Of a stretch of DNA of 64,000 bases, positions 1 through 8,630 are shown in pieces. Below the pieces are notes generated by a model. That model had not been told where the DNA came from, did not search any database, and saw nothing but the letters and a program-made list of their open reading frames with translations. Source of the DNA: JADHUC01 sp964623055 (GTDB lineage Bacteria; Planctomycetota; Planctomycetia; Pirellulales; Pirellulaceae); NCBI GenBank assembly GCA_964623055.1, contig CAZURK010000009.1, positions 1 to 64,000 of the forward strand, read 5' to 3'. Each line of letters starts with the position of its first letter. Positions within the stretch are counted from its first letter, which is position 1. The position numbers and the translations under genes were made by a program.

Positions 1-167
1 GAAGTTCTGTACCACACCGCCGCATAAGACCTTTCGGCATGGCAGTCGCGCCGAAAGCCGCAACTGCCAAATTCCGCGTTGACCCCCGATAACAACGAAG
101 TCTTGGATCTTGGCCTGCAAGGCCCGCAATTGGGCTGTACGAATACAAGCTGGTCCACCGGCGAATT

Positions 168-917
168 ATGAAGATGCTGTATATTGTCAAACTCGGTACA
201 ACGTTTCCTGCCACGGCGGAACGGTTTGGAGATTTTGACAAGTGGACGGCGGCCATGCTTGGCCCAGTCGACATCGAGACTTGTGTCTTGGACGCGGAAC
301 ATGGTGCTGCACTCCCGGCCGCAGCGAAGTGTGCGGGTGTCATTCTGACCGCATCACATTCCATGGTGACGGATGACCTACCATGGAGCGTCAAGGTGGA
401 GGAGTGGATACCTTCGCTACTGGAAGCTCGTACTCCTCTTCTCGGCATCTGCTACGGGCACCAACTCCTTGCGCGAGCCGCAGGTGGTCAGGTTGGCTTC
501 CACCCATCTGGAAAAGAAATCGGAACGGTCGCCATTCAGCTCCATCCCGCGAGCGCCAATGACCCTCTGTTTCAAGGGCTTCCGCAGTCCTTCTTCGTTC
601 ATGTCACACATTTACAGACGGTGCGGCGCTTGCCGTCGAATGCTACATGTTTAGCTGCCAATGCCCATGAGCCGAATCATGCCTTTCGCCTTGGGGATTG
701 CGGCTGGGGACTTCAGTTCCACCCGGAATTTGATGCAGACGTCATGCGATCGTACGTCATGGAGCAGGCAGACGAACTCAAATCAGCGGGGCTCGACGTT
801 GCGGAAATCTTGGGCGAGGTTGCGGATGCGCCGTTCGCGGCCAAGACGCTCAGGAATTTCGCCCGCTTCGTCGAAGGACGGCTGGCCAAAAAGGCGAATG
901 CAGGCGACAGCAAATAA
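168..917 (+). CDS. Class I glutamine amidotransferase-like protein
   Basis: The 249-residue protein has the fold signature of a class I glutamine amidotransferase, of the GMP-synthase-like stand-alone type. The nucleophile elbow GICYGHQL carries Cys95, and the His/Glu pair lies in QFHPEFD (His185, Glu187), so the full Cys-His-Glu triad is present. No synthetase domain and no signal peptide are seen, so it probably acts in the cytoplasm. The substrate cannot be told from sequence; relatives include gamma-glutamyl-type hydrolases. The start is uncertain: ATG codons lie at 168 and 174, neither with a strong Shine-Dalgarno. It stands alone, facing the alpha/beta hydrolase gene downstream. Confidence 0.85.
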   Translation: MKMLYIVKLGTTFPATAERFGDFDKWTAAMLGPVDIETCVLDAEHGAALPAAAKCAGVILTASHSMVTDDLPWSVKVEEWIPSLLEARTPLLGICYGHQLLARAAGGQVGFHPSGKEIGTVAIQLHPASANDPLFQGLPQSFFVHVTHLQTVRRLPSNATCLAANAHEPNHAFRLGDCGWGLQFHPEFDADVMRSYVMEQADELKSAGLDVAEILGEVADAPFAAKTLRNFARFVEGRLAKKANAGDSK

Positions 918-1038
918 CCACACTTGATCTGCGTCTTTAGGCCTTCGATGTCGCCCCTGGCGAATCGCCGAGTCGGATGGATGTTGTGTGGCTCGCTGGC
1001 TCGGCCTTTCGGGTCTATTGAGTCTCACGCCATCTTGT

Positions 1039-1932
1039 TTATCTTCTGAGCCAGTTCTTCATTTGTTTTGTCACGAACTCAGTCGCGTCGTGTTGAACGA
1101 AGTGGCCAGCATCGGGATGGGTGACGAGAGTCAAATCCCTTTCCAGCCACTGCCAAGTATCGTTCAGTCCGCCGGGCAAGAGGGCAGTGTCCTTGAGTCC
1201 GTGGATCATGAGCACGGAACATTTGACTTTGCGCGTGTTAGCTGATTGCTCGTATGGCTCGCGGGGATAGTTGGCTTTGTAGTAGTTCAACATTGCCTCG
1301 AACGACGATCGCCTGAACGCCTCGACGTACTTCTTGCGAGCATCCGCTTCCTTTACCCAGAACGCCAATCCTTCGGCGGTCAGTTGCGAAGCGGCTTCGG
1401 GCTGCTGAAACCGTCGAGCGTACGCTGATGCCTTTTGTTGCTCAGGATTGTTCGCCAGCTCACGGCGCAGCGCGTTCGGGTGCGGAAGGTTCAGAATCAC
1501 CAGCCGCTCGGCCATCTCGGAATGTTCCATGGCGAACGACCATGCAATCGCTCCTCCCCAATCATGCCCGACGATTACAGCCTGCTTCTTTCCGAAATGA
1601 TCGACGACCGCTTTCACATCGCCGACCAGTTTGGACATTGCGTAGTTCTCCACACCTCTTGGCTTGTCGCTCTTGTTGTAACCCCTCAGGTCAATCGCAA
1701 CCACTTGAAAATGCTCCGCAAGCACCGGCATCTGTTTTCGCCACGTATACCAGTAGTCCGGGAAGCCGTGAATCATCACCAGCAGTGGCCCCTTACCCTT
1801 GGCCACATAGTGAATCTTCACGCCGCCCGAGTCAGCGAAGCCATGTTCCCCGAAGTCTTCAGCCGTGGCACGAGTGACCGTCACGCCAAATAACATGGCA
1901 AGAGTTGTCAAGAAGAATCTGTCCAAACTCAC
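1039..1932 (-). CDS. Secreted alpha/beta hydrolase, epoxide hydrolase-like
   Basis: About 297 residues with an N-terminal signal peptide ending near TRATA. The alpha/beta-hydrolase pattern is complete: oxyanion motif HGFPDYW (about 55-61), nucleophile elbow VGHDWGG with Asp124, acid region MIHGLKD, and catalytic His in DAGHF near the C terminus. An Asp nucleophile with HGFP is typical of epoxide hydrolases and haloalkane dehalogenases, and tyrosines in the cap (YYKANYP) favour epoxide hydrolase. I chose a GTG start at 1932 because GGAGA precedes it by about six bases and the signal peptide begins there; a TTG at 1977 would add 15 residues. The substrate is unknown. It is the last gene of the minus-strand run. 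Confidence 0.85.
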   Translation of the reverse strand: MSLDRFFLTTLAMLFGVTVTRATAEDFGEHGFADSGGVKIHYVAKGKGPLLVMIHGFPDYWYTWRKQMPVLAEHFQVVAIDLRGYNKSDKPRGVENYAMSKLVGDVKAVVDHFGKKQAVIVGHDWGGAIAWSFAMEHSEMAERLVILNLPHPNALRRELANNPEQQKASAYARRFQQPEAASQLTAEGLAFWVKEADARKKYVEAFRRSSFEAMLNYYKANYPREPYEQSANTRKVKCSVLMIHGLKDTALLPGGLNDTWQWLERDLTLVTHPDAGHFVQHDATEFVTKQMKNWLRR

Positions 1933-2070
1933 GGCCTGTCTCCTGTTCGTCGAAGAATCAGAGAATTCTTCTGGCAACTATGATAACGGATCAAGTTGTC
2001 TCCCAGAGAAGCAATGTGGCTGTTCGACGGGTTTACGATCCGGGCCTCCTGCCTGATGTGGCAGCTTGGC

Positions 2071-4275
2071 TCAGTAGTCTCTCTTGACTGTGTGCCAGGT
2101 GTCGCCACGCTTCTCGTAGACCTCCCGCCCTTCTCGGTGAACTCGTTTGATGGGCCATCCACGGTCGTAGTACCAGTGATCGTACTCCTCTTTCTGTCCG
2201 CCGTAACGCCAACGTATCTCATCGGTCTTGAAACCGTCGGCTCCAAAGACTTCTCGACTGATCGGTCCCTGCTGGCCAGACTGCCAGTACTCGCGCGTTG
2301 TCAGCTTGCCATTCTGGTATGTGAGGCGCCGCGTCGCCTCGCCGTCCGCATTCAGGTCTTCCGCCCCCGTCAAGACGCCGCGCTCGAACCGCTCCCGCCG
2401 TGTGACTCCATCGCGCAGGTGACGGATTTCGCACACCGCCGCTTCGGCCGCCCTAGCCTTCTGCTCGTCCACTTCAACGCCGTCGACCAGCCACACGCGC
2501 TCGGTCCACGAGAAGTCATCCGGCTTCTCGCGCAGCACTGTCAGACGCATTCCGGATCGGAGCTGCACGGGTAGGCTCGGCTTGCCCTCAAGGCCGCTCC
2601 ACTCTACAGCGATGGCGACGTAGGCTCCGTCTCGATCCAAGGTTACGGACTGCCCTGGCCGCAGCGGCCCGCCTTCTGTACGTTCGCCATCCCGTTCGAG
2701 GAAGTAGCCATATGTCTCCCAGTGGTTTTCACCCGGGATCAGTTCCGCCCCGGCTGCCGTGCGACGCAAGTGCGGTGGATCCGGGAGTCGCACCACACTT
2801 ACGTAAACGTCTGTCTCTCGTTGGTAGACCAGGCAATCGTCCGTCTCGCCTTCTTCCTCCAACGCCTTGACCATCAAGCCCCAAGGCGGCAATGCCCTTG
2901 CCTTTTCCTCTGCGTTCATCAGTTGTGCCGCAAGCGGCGTCACGTACTGGTTCCTGTACGGGTTCCGAGGGTAGCCTGTTCCGTATTTATGTCTCTCAAT
3001 TCCCTCGAATGATGTCGAGGTCTTTGATTTGTAGGCAATCACTTCGGAGCCCACACACAGATCCCCCGACTCCGGAAAACCGTCCGTTGTGGTGACGCGT
3101 AGCGTGACCCCGTCGAAGTTGGCAGTTATCTGCGCGAAAGGCGCACGTTGCAGGTCATGGTTTGAGACGAAGGAAATCTTGGTCCCATCCGGGCTACCTT
3201 TGGGATCCGCATCGTGTGCATTTGATTTGTCGAGCAGGTCGCCCTGGTTGACCGGGAAGCAGATGTTCGCCGGGGGTCGTGGCAGGTGGACACCGTCCCC
3301 TGAACGCAGGTCGGCCACTTCGTAGTCTCCGCATATCCAACGACCGCTGCGCCCGCAGGCGCTGATGTCGCCCACGCTGATATTTGCCAACAGATGGACG
3401 TCGCTGGGAAACGGCTCATCCCATCGGCGTCCGCGCATCTGGTGGTTGCCCATCAACTGCCACTGGCCGTCACCGGACCACGACATGTGGCAGGGTTGCG
3501 CCCTGGGTACGCCCATGCGGACGTTCGAACCGTCCAGATCCATCCAACTGCGGATGGCCTCGAACCCTTTCAAAGACGAGAACTTGGAGCTATTGGATCT
3601 TACGGTCAACACGTCGTGCCGGGGGTTGCAGAGCGGCCGGCCACCGGCTGGGCGCTCCTCATAAATCACTTCCAGCTTGCTGCCCGTCTGGATCCGGGCT
3701 CGCGCCAGAGGGCCCCACCGCTTGTCAGCAGCGACATGCCGACTGCGGTGGCCGAAGATCCACCTGTCCTGGTGATCGGTCGAGCCCAGGTGCTTCATAC
3801 CGGTCGTGATCACATCGGTCTGGCCCGTGGCGCAGTCGTAGCGACAGACCTGACAGGGCTCACCGGTCGACTTGGGGTTGCGTCGCGAGAAGAACAGCCA
3901 GTTGTGTTGTTTCGCCCATCGCGGCGTGCCGCCCGGACCCATGGCCACATTCTCCCTCTTGTGCAGGTCAATGATGTGTACGCCTGGTGGCTCCAGTCCC
4001 GGCCTGTAAGCAGGATCATAGGAGTCTGCGGCTCCTTTGTGAAAGGAACTGAAGTGCGTATAGCACAAGTACCTGCCATCGGGGCTCCAGCAGTCCTGAT
4101 TGTGGTAATTCGCCCAGTCACGCACCGCGGGGTCGTGCGTCAGACGCCAATACTCGATCACCTTGCCGCTGGGGTGCCGGTCTGCAAAACGTACGATCGT
4201 CGCATGGTCTACCTGTGTCGCTGGAGACGCAGACAGGAGGACTGTCGCCGCACATACGTAGGTTGTTGCCATCAT
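2071..4275 (-). CDS. Secreted PD40/TolB-like beta-propeller protein with C-terminal YwqK-like repeats
   Basis: About 734 residues. After a short signal peptide (MMATTYVCAATVLLSAS) the first two thirds read as a TolB/PD40-type propeller: blades such as CWSPDGRYLCYTHF, GGTPRWAKQHNWLFFSRR and SPDGTKISFVSNHD. The last 110 residues carry short repeats of the form 'ferGvltgaedlnadGe', 'YqnGKLttreYwqsGq', 'rEgrevYekrGd', like YwqK/MORN-type repeats. The start at 4275 is set by AAGGAG at 4284-4289, eight bases upstream; an in-frame codon at 4374 is less likely. Function is unknown; relatives of the propeller part include oligogalacturonate-lyase-type and TolB propellers, but no catalytic residues can be assigned. 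Confidence 0.75.
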   Translation of the reverse strand: MMATTYVCAATVLLSASPATQVDHATIVRFADRHPSGKVIEYWRLTHDPAVRDWANYHNQDCWSPDGRYLCYTHFSSFHKGAADSYDPAYRPGLEPPGVHIIDLHKRENVAMGPGGTPRWAKQHNWLFFSRRNPKSTGEPCQVCRYDCATGQTDVITTGMKHLGSTDHQDRWIFGHRSRHVAADKRWGPLARARIQTGSKLEVIYEERPAGGRPLCNPRHDVLTVRSNSSKFSSLKGFEAIRSWMDLDGSNVRMGVPRAQPCHMSWSGDGQWQLMGNHQMRGRRWDEPFPSDVHLLANISVGDISACGRSGRWICGDYEVADLRSGDGVHLPRPPANICFPVNQGDLLDKSNAHDADPKGSPDGTKISFVSNHDLQRAPFAQITANFDGVTLRVTTTDGFPESGDLCVGSEVIAYKSKTSTSFEGIERHKYGTGYPRNPYRNQYVTPLAAQLMNAEEKARALPPWGLMVKALEEEGETDDCLVYQRETDVYVSVVRLPDPPHLRRTAAGAELIPGENHWETYGYFLERDGERTEGGPLRPGQSVTLDRDGAYVAIAVEWSGLEGKPSLPVQLRSGMRLTVLREKPDDFSWTERVWLVDGVEVDEQKARAAEAAVCEIRHLRDGVTRRERFERGVLTGAEDLNADGEATRRLTYQNGKLTTREYWQSGQQGPISREVFGADGFKTDEIRWRYGGQKEEYDHWYYDRGWPIKRVHREGREVYEKRGDTWHTVKRDY

Positions 4276-4283
4276 CAGCGCGT

Positions 4284-4289
4284 CTCCTT
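4284..4289 (-). promoter_or_regulatory. Shine-Dalgarno fixing the start of the propeller gene
   Basis: AAGGAG on the minus strand, eight bases before the ATG at 4275. It selects this start over the in-frame codon 99 bases upstream and places the signal peptide at the N terminus. Confidence 0.7.
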
Positions 4290-4484
4290 CTGTTACTCTC
4301 CCTATGCGACCGATCGGCGTATCCTTGTGACACGAACCAGAGAAGGCTTCACTTTCTAAAAACCGCTGACGCATCCGAGAGAACGTTCGAGGAAACGGGA
4401 CAGCCGCTCGGCGTTACGGTGTGGATCTGACGCGACTATTTGCATCGCCTGCATCCGGCTCGTTCGTATTCCCTTGTGCGTAGT

Positions 4485-5516
4485 TCATGTCTTGTTCCAA
4501 AACCGAAGCACGCGATCCGATATTCGCGGAGCACAAACGTTGGGGTCCTTCGTGTCCTTGTCGATGCCAAGTTCCCACGGAGTGGGGCCGACCCAGGAGG
4601 TCTTCTTTCCTCTTATGACGATGTGGGCTTTGGTCAAATCCATTTCTACAAGCGCCCAAAGCGGGTCTTTGTACGGCGCCGTGTGTGAAATCCAGGGGAA
4701 TCCCCGGTGGATATCTTTGCCGTAGCTCTCATGCTTGAATTCGCCTCCTAACCATGTGTATGACGCGCTGTTGATGCGAATGTAATGGATGCCATTGATC
4801 TGCTTCGCCTGATCGTCATGGTGATGACCGCAGAAACAGGCCACTACCTTCTTCTGCCCTGTCTCGGTCTTTGCTTCTTCGAGTGTCTTGCGTACGTCTT
4901 CACTGTTTTCGACACCCGTAGAGTGATCCAATGTTTGATGGGTGAAGACTATGGTAGGCAGCGACGTGGCCTCCAAATCTCTGCTAATCCAACTCAACTG
5001 CTCCTTGGAAATGAATCGCTTGTAGCCTTTGCTCGTGCCGCCCGCATCATTTCCATCAAGAACCATAACGTGCACTCCCTTTTTGTCAAAAGAGTAGTGC
5101 TTGCCTGGCATCCCCAAGAAGGCCACAGTCTGCTCCCGCGTATATCCACCATCCATATCGTGATTCCCGAGCACATGATATCGAGGTCCGTCGAATTCCC
5201 GCCAGCATTCAAGGAATCCTCGATTACGTGCATGAGGCCAGCAAAAGTCGCCAAGCTGGCAAATGAAATCGGCCTTGGCTTCATTCATTGCTTCTACGAA
5301 TGCCTTAATTCGTCGACATCCGTCATGCATTACATCTTGATGAACATCCGCAATAAGGCCAAACCGCAGGACAACGGGAATCTTGCTCGAACCAAAGACA
5401 AAGGACTCGCAGAAACAGGAACAGGAACAGGACGAAACGGTCTTTAGGAACGAACGCCTGCTAGTTGTGATGTCATGTTTCGTTACATCCATACCGGGCG
5501 TCTTGAGATGAGTCAT
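4485..5516 (-). CDS. Tat-exported calcineurin-like metallophosphoesterase
   Basis: 343 residues. A twin-arginine motif SRRSFLK (19-25) predicts Tat export. The metallophosphoesterase signatures follow in order: IADVH (Asp57, His59), LGDF (Asp90), GNHD (Asn118, His119), FTHQ, and GHHHDD, giving the usual two-metal site. The substrate is unknown; family members hydrolyse phosphomonoesters and phosphodiesters. It begins 25 bases after the stop of the sialidase-like gene, so the two are probably co-transcribed. Oddity: the segment after the Tat motif reads SCSCSCFC, encoded by a hexanucleotide microsatellite at about 5413-5432, and gives four alternating cysteines where a hydrophobic signal core is expected. 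Confidence 0.87.
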   Translation of the reverse strand: MTHLKTPGMDVTKHDITTSRRSFLKTVSSCSCSCFCESFVFGSSKIPVVLRFGLIADVHQDVMHDGCRRIKAFVEAMNEAKADFICQLGDFCWPHARNRGFLECWREFDGPRYHVLGNHDMDGGYTREQTVAFLGMPGKHYSFDKKGVHVMVLDGNDAGGTSKGYKRFISKEQLSWISRDLEATSLPTIVFTHQTLDHSTGVENSEDVRKTLEEAKTETGQKKVVACFCGHHHDDQAKQINGIHYIRINSASYTWLGGEFKHESYGKDIHRGFPWISHTAPYKDPLWALVEMDLTKAHIVIRGKKTSWVGPTPWELGIDKDTKDPNVCAPRISDRVLRFWNKT

Positions 5517-5541
5517 GTGAGTCTGCCTTCGTCAATCTGCT

Positions 5542-6618
5542 TCAGAATCCCGCAGGGGCGAAGCTATCGAAATCGAAACTGTCGAGAATCCGGAAGAAGT
5601 AGTCATGGTTTCGGCCGGAGACCGTTTTGACCCAGGCTAGCAAACAACGCCCGCCCCCCAGAGCTTGGCTGCGGACTGAGTAGCCCTCCGCCGGCACGCG
5701 ACGGATGTTGGCGAGATCTTGGCGAGGCCACACGGGAACGCCTACGACCGCCGGTCCATTTGACCCCCGAGTCGTTATCCAGACCGCGTAGATCTGCCCG
5801 TCCGGGGCCTCCAGCAAGGCGGGTATTGTGTCGGTCTCTGATTTTGCCGACTCCGGCGTCAGCAGCTTAGGGGTATCCCACTGGATGCCATCTGAAGAGG
5901 TCGTCAGATAGACATCGGCCGATCTCCCCAGCAATCCTCCCGATACCGAGGGATCGTGCCGCTCCCAGACCAGAAGAAACGAGCCATCTTGGGTGATGCG
6001 AAATCCGAAAAGGAAGTCATCCAATGGATCGCGCGTCAGACGGACCGGATCGCTCCACTTTTTGCCCTTGTCGCGCGAGCGCTGCAGGTAAAGATCGTAG
6101 TTCCCCGAGCGTCGCGACAAAGTCAGTAGCCAGTAGTGTCCATTGCGGGCCTCCTGAAAATAGCCGGCTGCGCCCTTCTCGGACCAGCGGACAGGCTTCG
6201 TCCAGTGGATGAGGTCCGTCGAGGTACTGTCATAGGTGGCGAACTGACCGGTGTGCCAAGTTCCACTGCGCCCCGTCAGGTGGTAGAGGCCGTCCTTAGT
6301 GCGCACCAGACTGTTCATGAGGTCGTCGGCCGGCGTCTGCACCGCGGGCCGCGGCTCGCCCCACTTGATTCCGTCTTTCGACGACTTAATCCAAACGTCG
6401 GTGTTGCCAGCCCGATCGGAGATCCAGACGAAGTGGACCGTTCCGTCATCCGCCACAGCAAAGGCCCCGTCCTCGTCATTGGCGTCACTGAACGTTAGTT
6501 GCCTCACCGGCCCATATGCATCATCGTCCGCGATAGCCAGAGACACAGACTCGATGGGAACGAATGCAAGGAAGAGAACCACAAATCTGCGATTGTCGTC
6601 GGAACTGGCGAGCCTCAT
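5542..6618 (-). CDS. Secreted BNR/sialidase-like propeller protein
   Basis: 358 residues with an N-terminal hydrophobic leader (FVVLFLAFVPIESVSLAIA). Repeated Asp-box-like elements (SSKDGIKWGEP, SRDKGKKWSDP, SSDGIQWDTP) mark a sialidase-type six-bladed propeller. The Arg triad of true sialidases cannot be placed with confidence, so activity on sialic acid is not claimed; many environmental relatives act on other glycans or only bind. It is first in the minus-strand run and is followed closely by the metallophosphoesterase gene. Confidence 0.8.
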   Translation of the reverse strand: MRLASSDDNRRFVVLFLAFVPIESVSLAIADDDAYGPVRQLTFSDANDEDGAFAVADDGTVHFVWISDRAGNTDVWIKSSKDGIKWGEPRPAVQTPADDLMNSLVRTKDGLYHLTGRSGTWHTGQFATYDSTSTDLIHWTKPVRWSEKGAAGYFQEARNGHYWLLTLSRRSGNYDLYLQRSRDKGKKWSDPVRLTRDPLDDFLFGFRITQDGSFLLVWERHDPSVSGGLLGRSADVYLTTSSDGIQWDTPKLLTPESAKSETDTIPALLEAPDGQIYAVWITTRGSNGPAVVGVPVWPRQDLANIRRVPAEGYSVRSQALGGGRCLLAWVKTVSGRNHDYFFRILDSFDFDSFAPAGF

Positions 6619-6995
6619 ATTCTCTATCCTGTCATATCCTAGGAATCCAGTACGCCCCAGAGACCCCAGGCTCTACTAATCTAGCCGCCCTATCAACCGG
6701 GTGCAATTCTCCTCATATCGAAGCCTCAAGGATCAAGACGAGTGTTCGCATCAGTCCAGTAGCCGCCCCAGCACACCGCAGAGACAATGGCCCCGATGAG
6801 TTCTGCGCGCGTCTAATGGTGCTACCTTGCTTTCGACTGCATGGAGGCTGTGCTACAGTAGTTCGACACCAAATGACGCTTGGCCAATAGAACGACGCAG
6901 GCCAAGACACATTTCCCCGGCGGCCGTGGGAATCGCTCCGCGGGAACGAACAGCGGCGGGGGTGTGGTTAATCCAATTTCCAAGGAGATGCATCA
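6619..6995. other. Divergent intergenic region
   Basis: About 377 bases between the divergently transcribed sialidase-like gene and the LTxxQ gene, so it should hold promoters for both directions. I see no convincing -35/-10 pair and no coding sequence. The only clear signal is the AAGGAG ribosome-binding site at 6982-6987, before the ATG at 6996. Confidence 0.5.
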
Positions 6996-7517
6996 ATGAG
7001 AATCCAACGACACATGCTAGTAACGGTTGTCGCACTGTTGATCGCCATTCCGGCGATGGCCCAGGAGAAGCCAAAACGCAAACCCGTGAAGCTTAGCCCG
7101 ACATCTCAAGCGATGATGCGGATGATGAAACTCGGGGAGACCCTGAAGCAGTTGGACCTCACTGACGAGCAGAAGCAGAAGCTAAAGGAGATCCGTGAGG
7201 AGGCGGGGCCGAAGATGAAAGAGATCCTCGACAAGGTGAATGAGATCCTCACGGAAGAGCAGAGCACTGCCGCCAAGGAAGCGGCAAAGAAGGCTATGGA
7301 AGCTGGCGAGAAAGGCCGAGACTTCTTCCTGGCCGTTCAAACATCCATTCAACTCACCGACGAACAGCAAGAGAAAATGGACAAGGTTGCCCCAGAGATC
7401 CAGGCCGTGCAACGCAAGATGATGAAAGCAATCACGGGCATGCTCACGCCTGAGCAGAAAGAGAAGATGAAGCAGATGCGGTCGGCGAAGAAGAAAAAGG
7501 CCAAGAAGGCCGACTGA
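6996..7517 (+). CDS. Small secreted LTxxQ (Spy/CpxP-like) helical protein
   Basis: 173 residues with a clean signal peptide ending at IPAMA-Q. The mature part is highly charged and helical and contains three LTxxQ-type motifs: LDLTDEQKQKL, IQLTDEQQEKM and GMLTPEQKEKM. This pattern is known from Spy/CpxP periplasmic proteins, where the helices act as chaperone or metal-responsive sensor elements. The C terminus is a lysine-rich tail (AKKKKAKKAD). AAGGAG lies eight bases before the ATG. It converges on another LTxxQ protein at 7591-8436, with 73 bases between them. Confidence 0.8.
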   Translation: MRIQRHMLVTVVALLIAIPAMAQEKPKRKPVKLSPTSQAMMRMMKLGETLKQLDLTDEQKQKLKEIREEAGPKMKEILDKVNEILTEEQSTAAKEAAKKAMEAGEKGRDFFLAVQTSIQLTDEQQEKMDKVAPEIQAVQRKMMKAITGMLTPEQKEKMKQMRSAKKKKAKKAD

Positions 7518-7590
7518 CGAGTGACTTGACATAGGACGTTGTGGAAGGCGCACGCAAGGGCCCAGCCGCGATCCGGTCGCACCTCGCTAC

Positions 7591-8436
7591 TTATTCGGCA
7601 GCTTGAATGCGGATTTGAATCTTGTTGCCGTTGCGTTGAATCTTCTGCGGCTGAATCCGGATCTTCCTTAGCTGACCCGGTTGGAGGGGCACGGCTTGAA
7701 ATTGAAAGCGCCGTTGGGGCAATTCGAACTTTGCTCCCTTCATCTTCTCGAACTGAGCCTTTTGCTCGTCGGTCAGCACGTCTATCGTTTTGGTCTCCGT
7801 CTCCTTGGCGATCTCATCGAGTTTCTCGCGGTACTTTGTTCGCTCGACGTTTCCGTTGCGGAAGTCTTGTACTAACTGGGCACGCTTCTGTTGCCCAGCG
7901 GCGCCGGCATCCTGGATCTGCTTTCTTTGCTCAGGCGTCAATTGGAGTTTCTCGGCCACCGCAGCATCACTGAGTGCCTGAAGCCCGCGAACCTGGAGCA
8001 AAATCTGGTCCAACCGCTGGGCCTGTTCAGGCTTCAGCGCTGCACGGATCGTTTTCGTTGCCTCGGCTGTTTCGTCCTGCATCTTCTTCTGTAACTCCGC
8101 CATCTTCTTTTGTCGTTCGTCGCCCTGCAATCCTCGCAATGCGGTGAACAACTTCTGACGCTGCGCATTGACCGTTTGCAGAGCCTCTTGAATCTTGGCT
8201 TTCTGATCGTCGTCCAACTTCAGCTCTTCCTGTACCTTCGCATTGCGAACAAGATTGATTGGACTGTTCAGTGCGCCGCGGATGGCGACGGCGCGGGGTT
8301 GTACGCGCACTTGAATCCCAGCTTGTATTGCCGGTTCTAGTCCTGGCTTCGGGCTTGTGTGCTTCTCGTCCTTGCCAAATGTTGGCAAAGTCAGCAAAGC
8401 AATCGCGAGCATGGCGAGTACAATCTTGCGGTCCAT
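7591..8436 (-). CDS. Secreted LTxxQ-repeat helical protein
   Basis: 281 residues with signal peptide (MDRKIVLAMLAIALLTLPTFG). The mature chain is mostly long helices rich in Gln, Lys and Glu, with repeated LTxxQ-like motifs: LKLDDDQKAKI, AALKPEQAQRL, LQLTPEQRKQI and DVLTDEQKAQF. It therefore resembles an enlarged Spy/CpxP relative of the convergent neighbour. The C-terminal 50 residues (FQFQAVPLQPGQLRKIRIQ) are basic and beta-rich, with no recognised family. A purine-rich AGGGGAAG precedes the start. The role in periplasmic folding or stress is inferred from the motif only. Confidence 0.78.
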   Translation of the reverse strand: MDRKIVLAMLAIALLTLPTFGKDEKHTSPKPGLEPAIQAGIQVRVQPRAVAIRGALNSPINLVRNAKVQEELKLDDDQKAKIQEALQTVNAQRQKLFTALRGLQGDERQKKMAELQKKMQDETAEATKTIRAALKPEQAQRLDQILLQVRGLQALSDAAVAEKLQLTPEQRKQIQDAGAAGQQKRAQLVQDFRNGNVERTKYREKLDEIAKETETKTIDVLTDEQKAQFEKMKGAKFELPQRRFQFQAVPLQPGQLRKIRIQPQKIQRNGNKIQIRIQAAE

Positions 8437-8516
8437 GTAACTTCCCCTTTAGCGAGTTAGGTGGGATGGAGCTGGAGTGACTCACACCGAATCACGGACG
8501 GATACCTTACTTTAGT

Positions 8517-8549
8517 GCCAGACAGAGCACGGAAAGTTCCCTGTCTGGC
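8517..8549. repeat. Short palindrome (perfect 9-bp inverted repeat)
   Basis: GCCAGACAG at 8517-8525 is the exact inverse of CTGTCTGGC at 8541-8549, with a 15-base loop. It lies between two minus-strand genes, downstream of the protease gene and upstream of the LTxxQ gene. No U-run follows, so it is not a classical terminator. Confidence 0.6.
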
Positions 8550-8630
8550 GTCTCGCGCGGTCTTCTTGGCCTGCGGCTCGACGCTACTCGCAACTATTCG
8601 ATCAATTCAAACACAAAAGCCAGAAAACGG

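Noticed and set aside
3394..4359. Plus-strand frame of about 321 codons over the propeller gene
   Set aside because: Low-complexity Arg/Ala-rich text without a domain; the minus strand has the propeller repeats.
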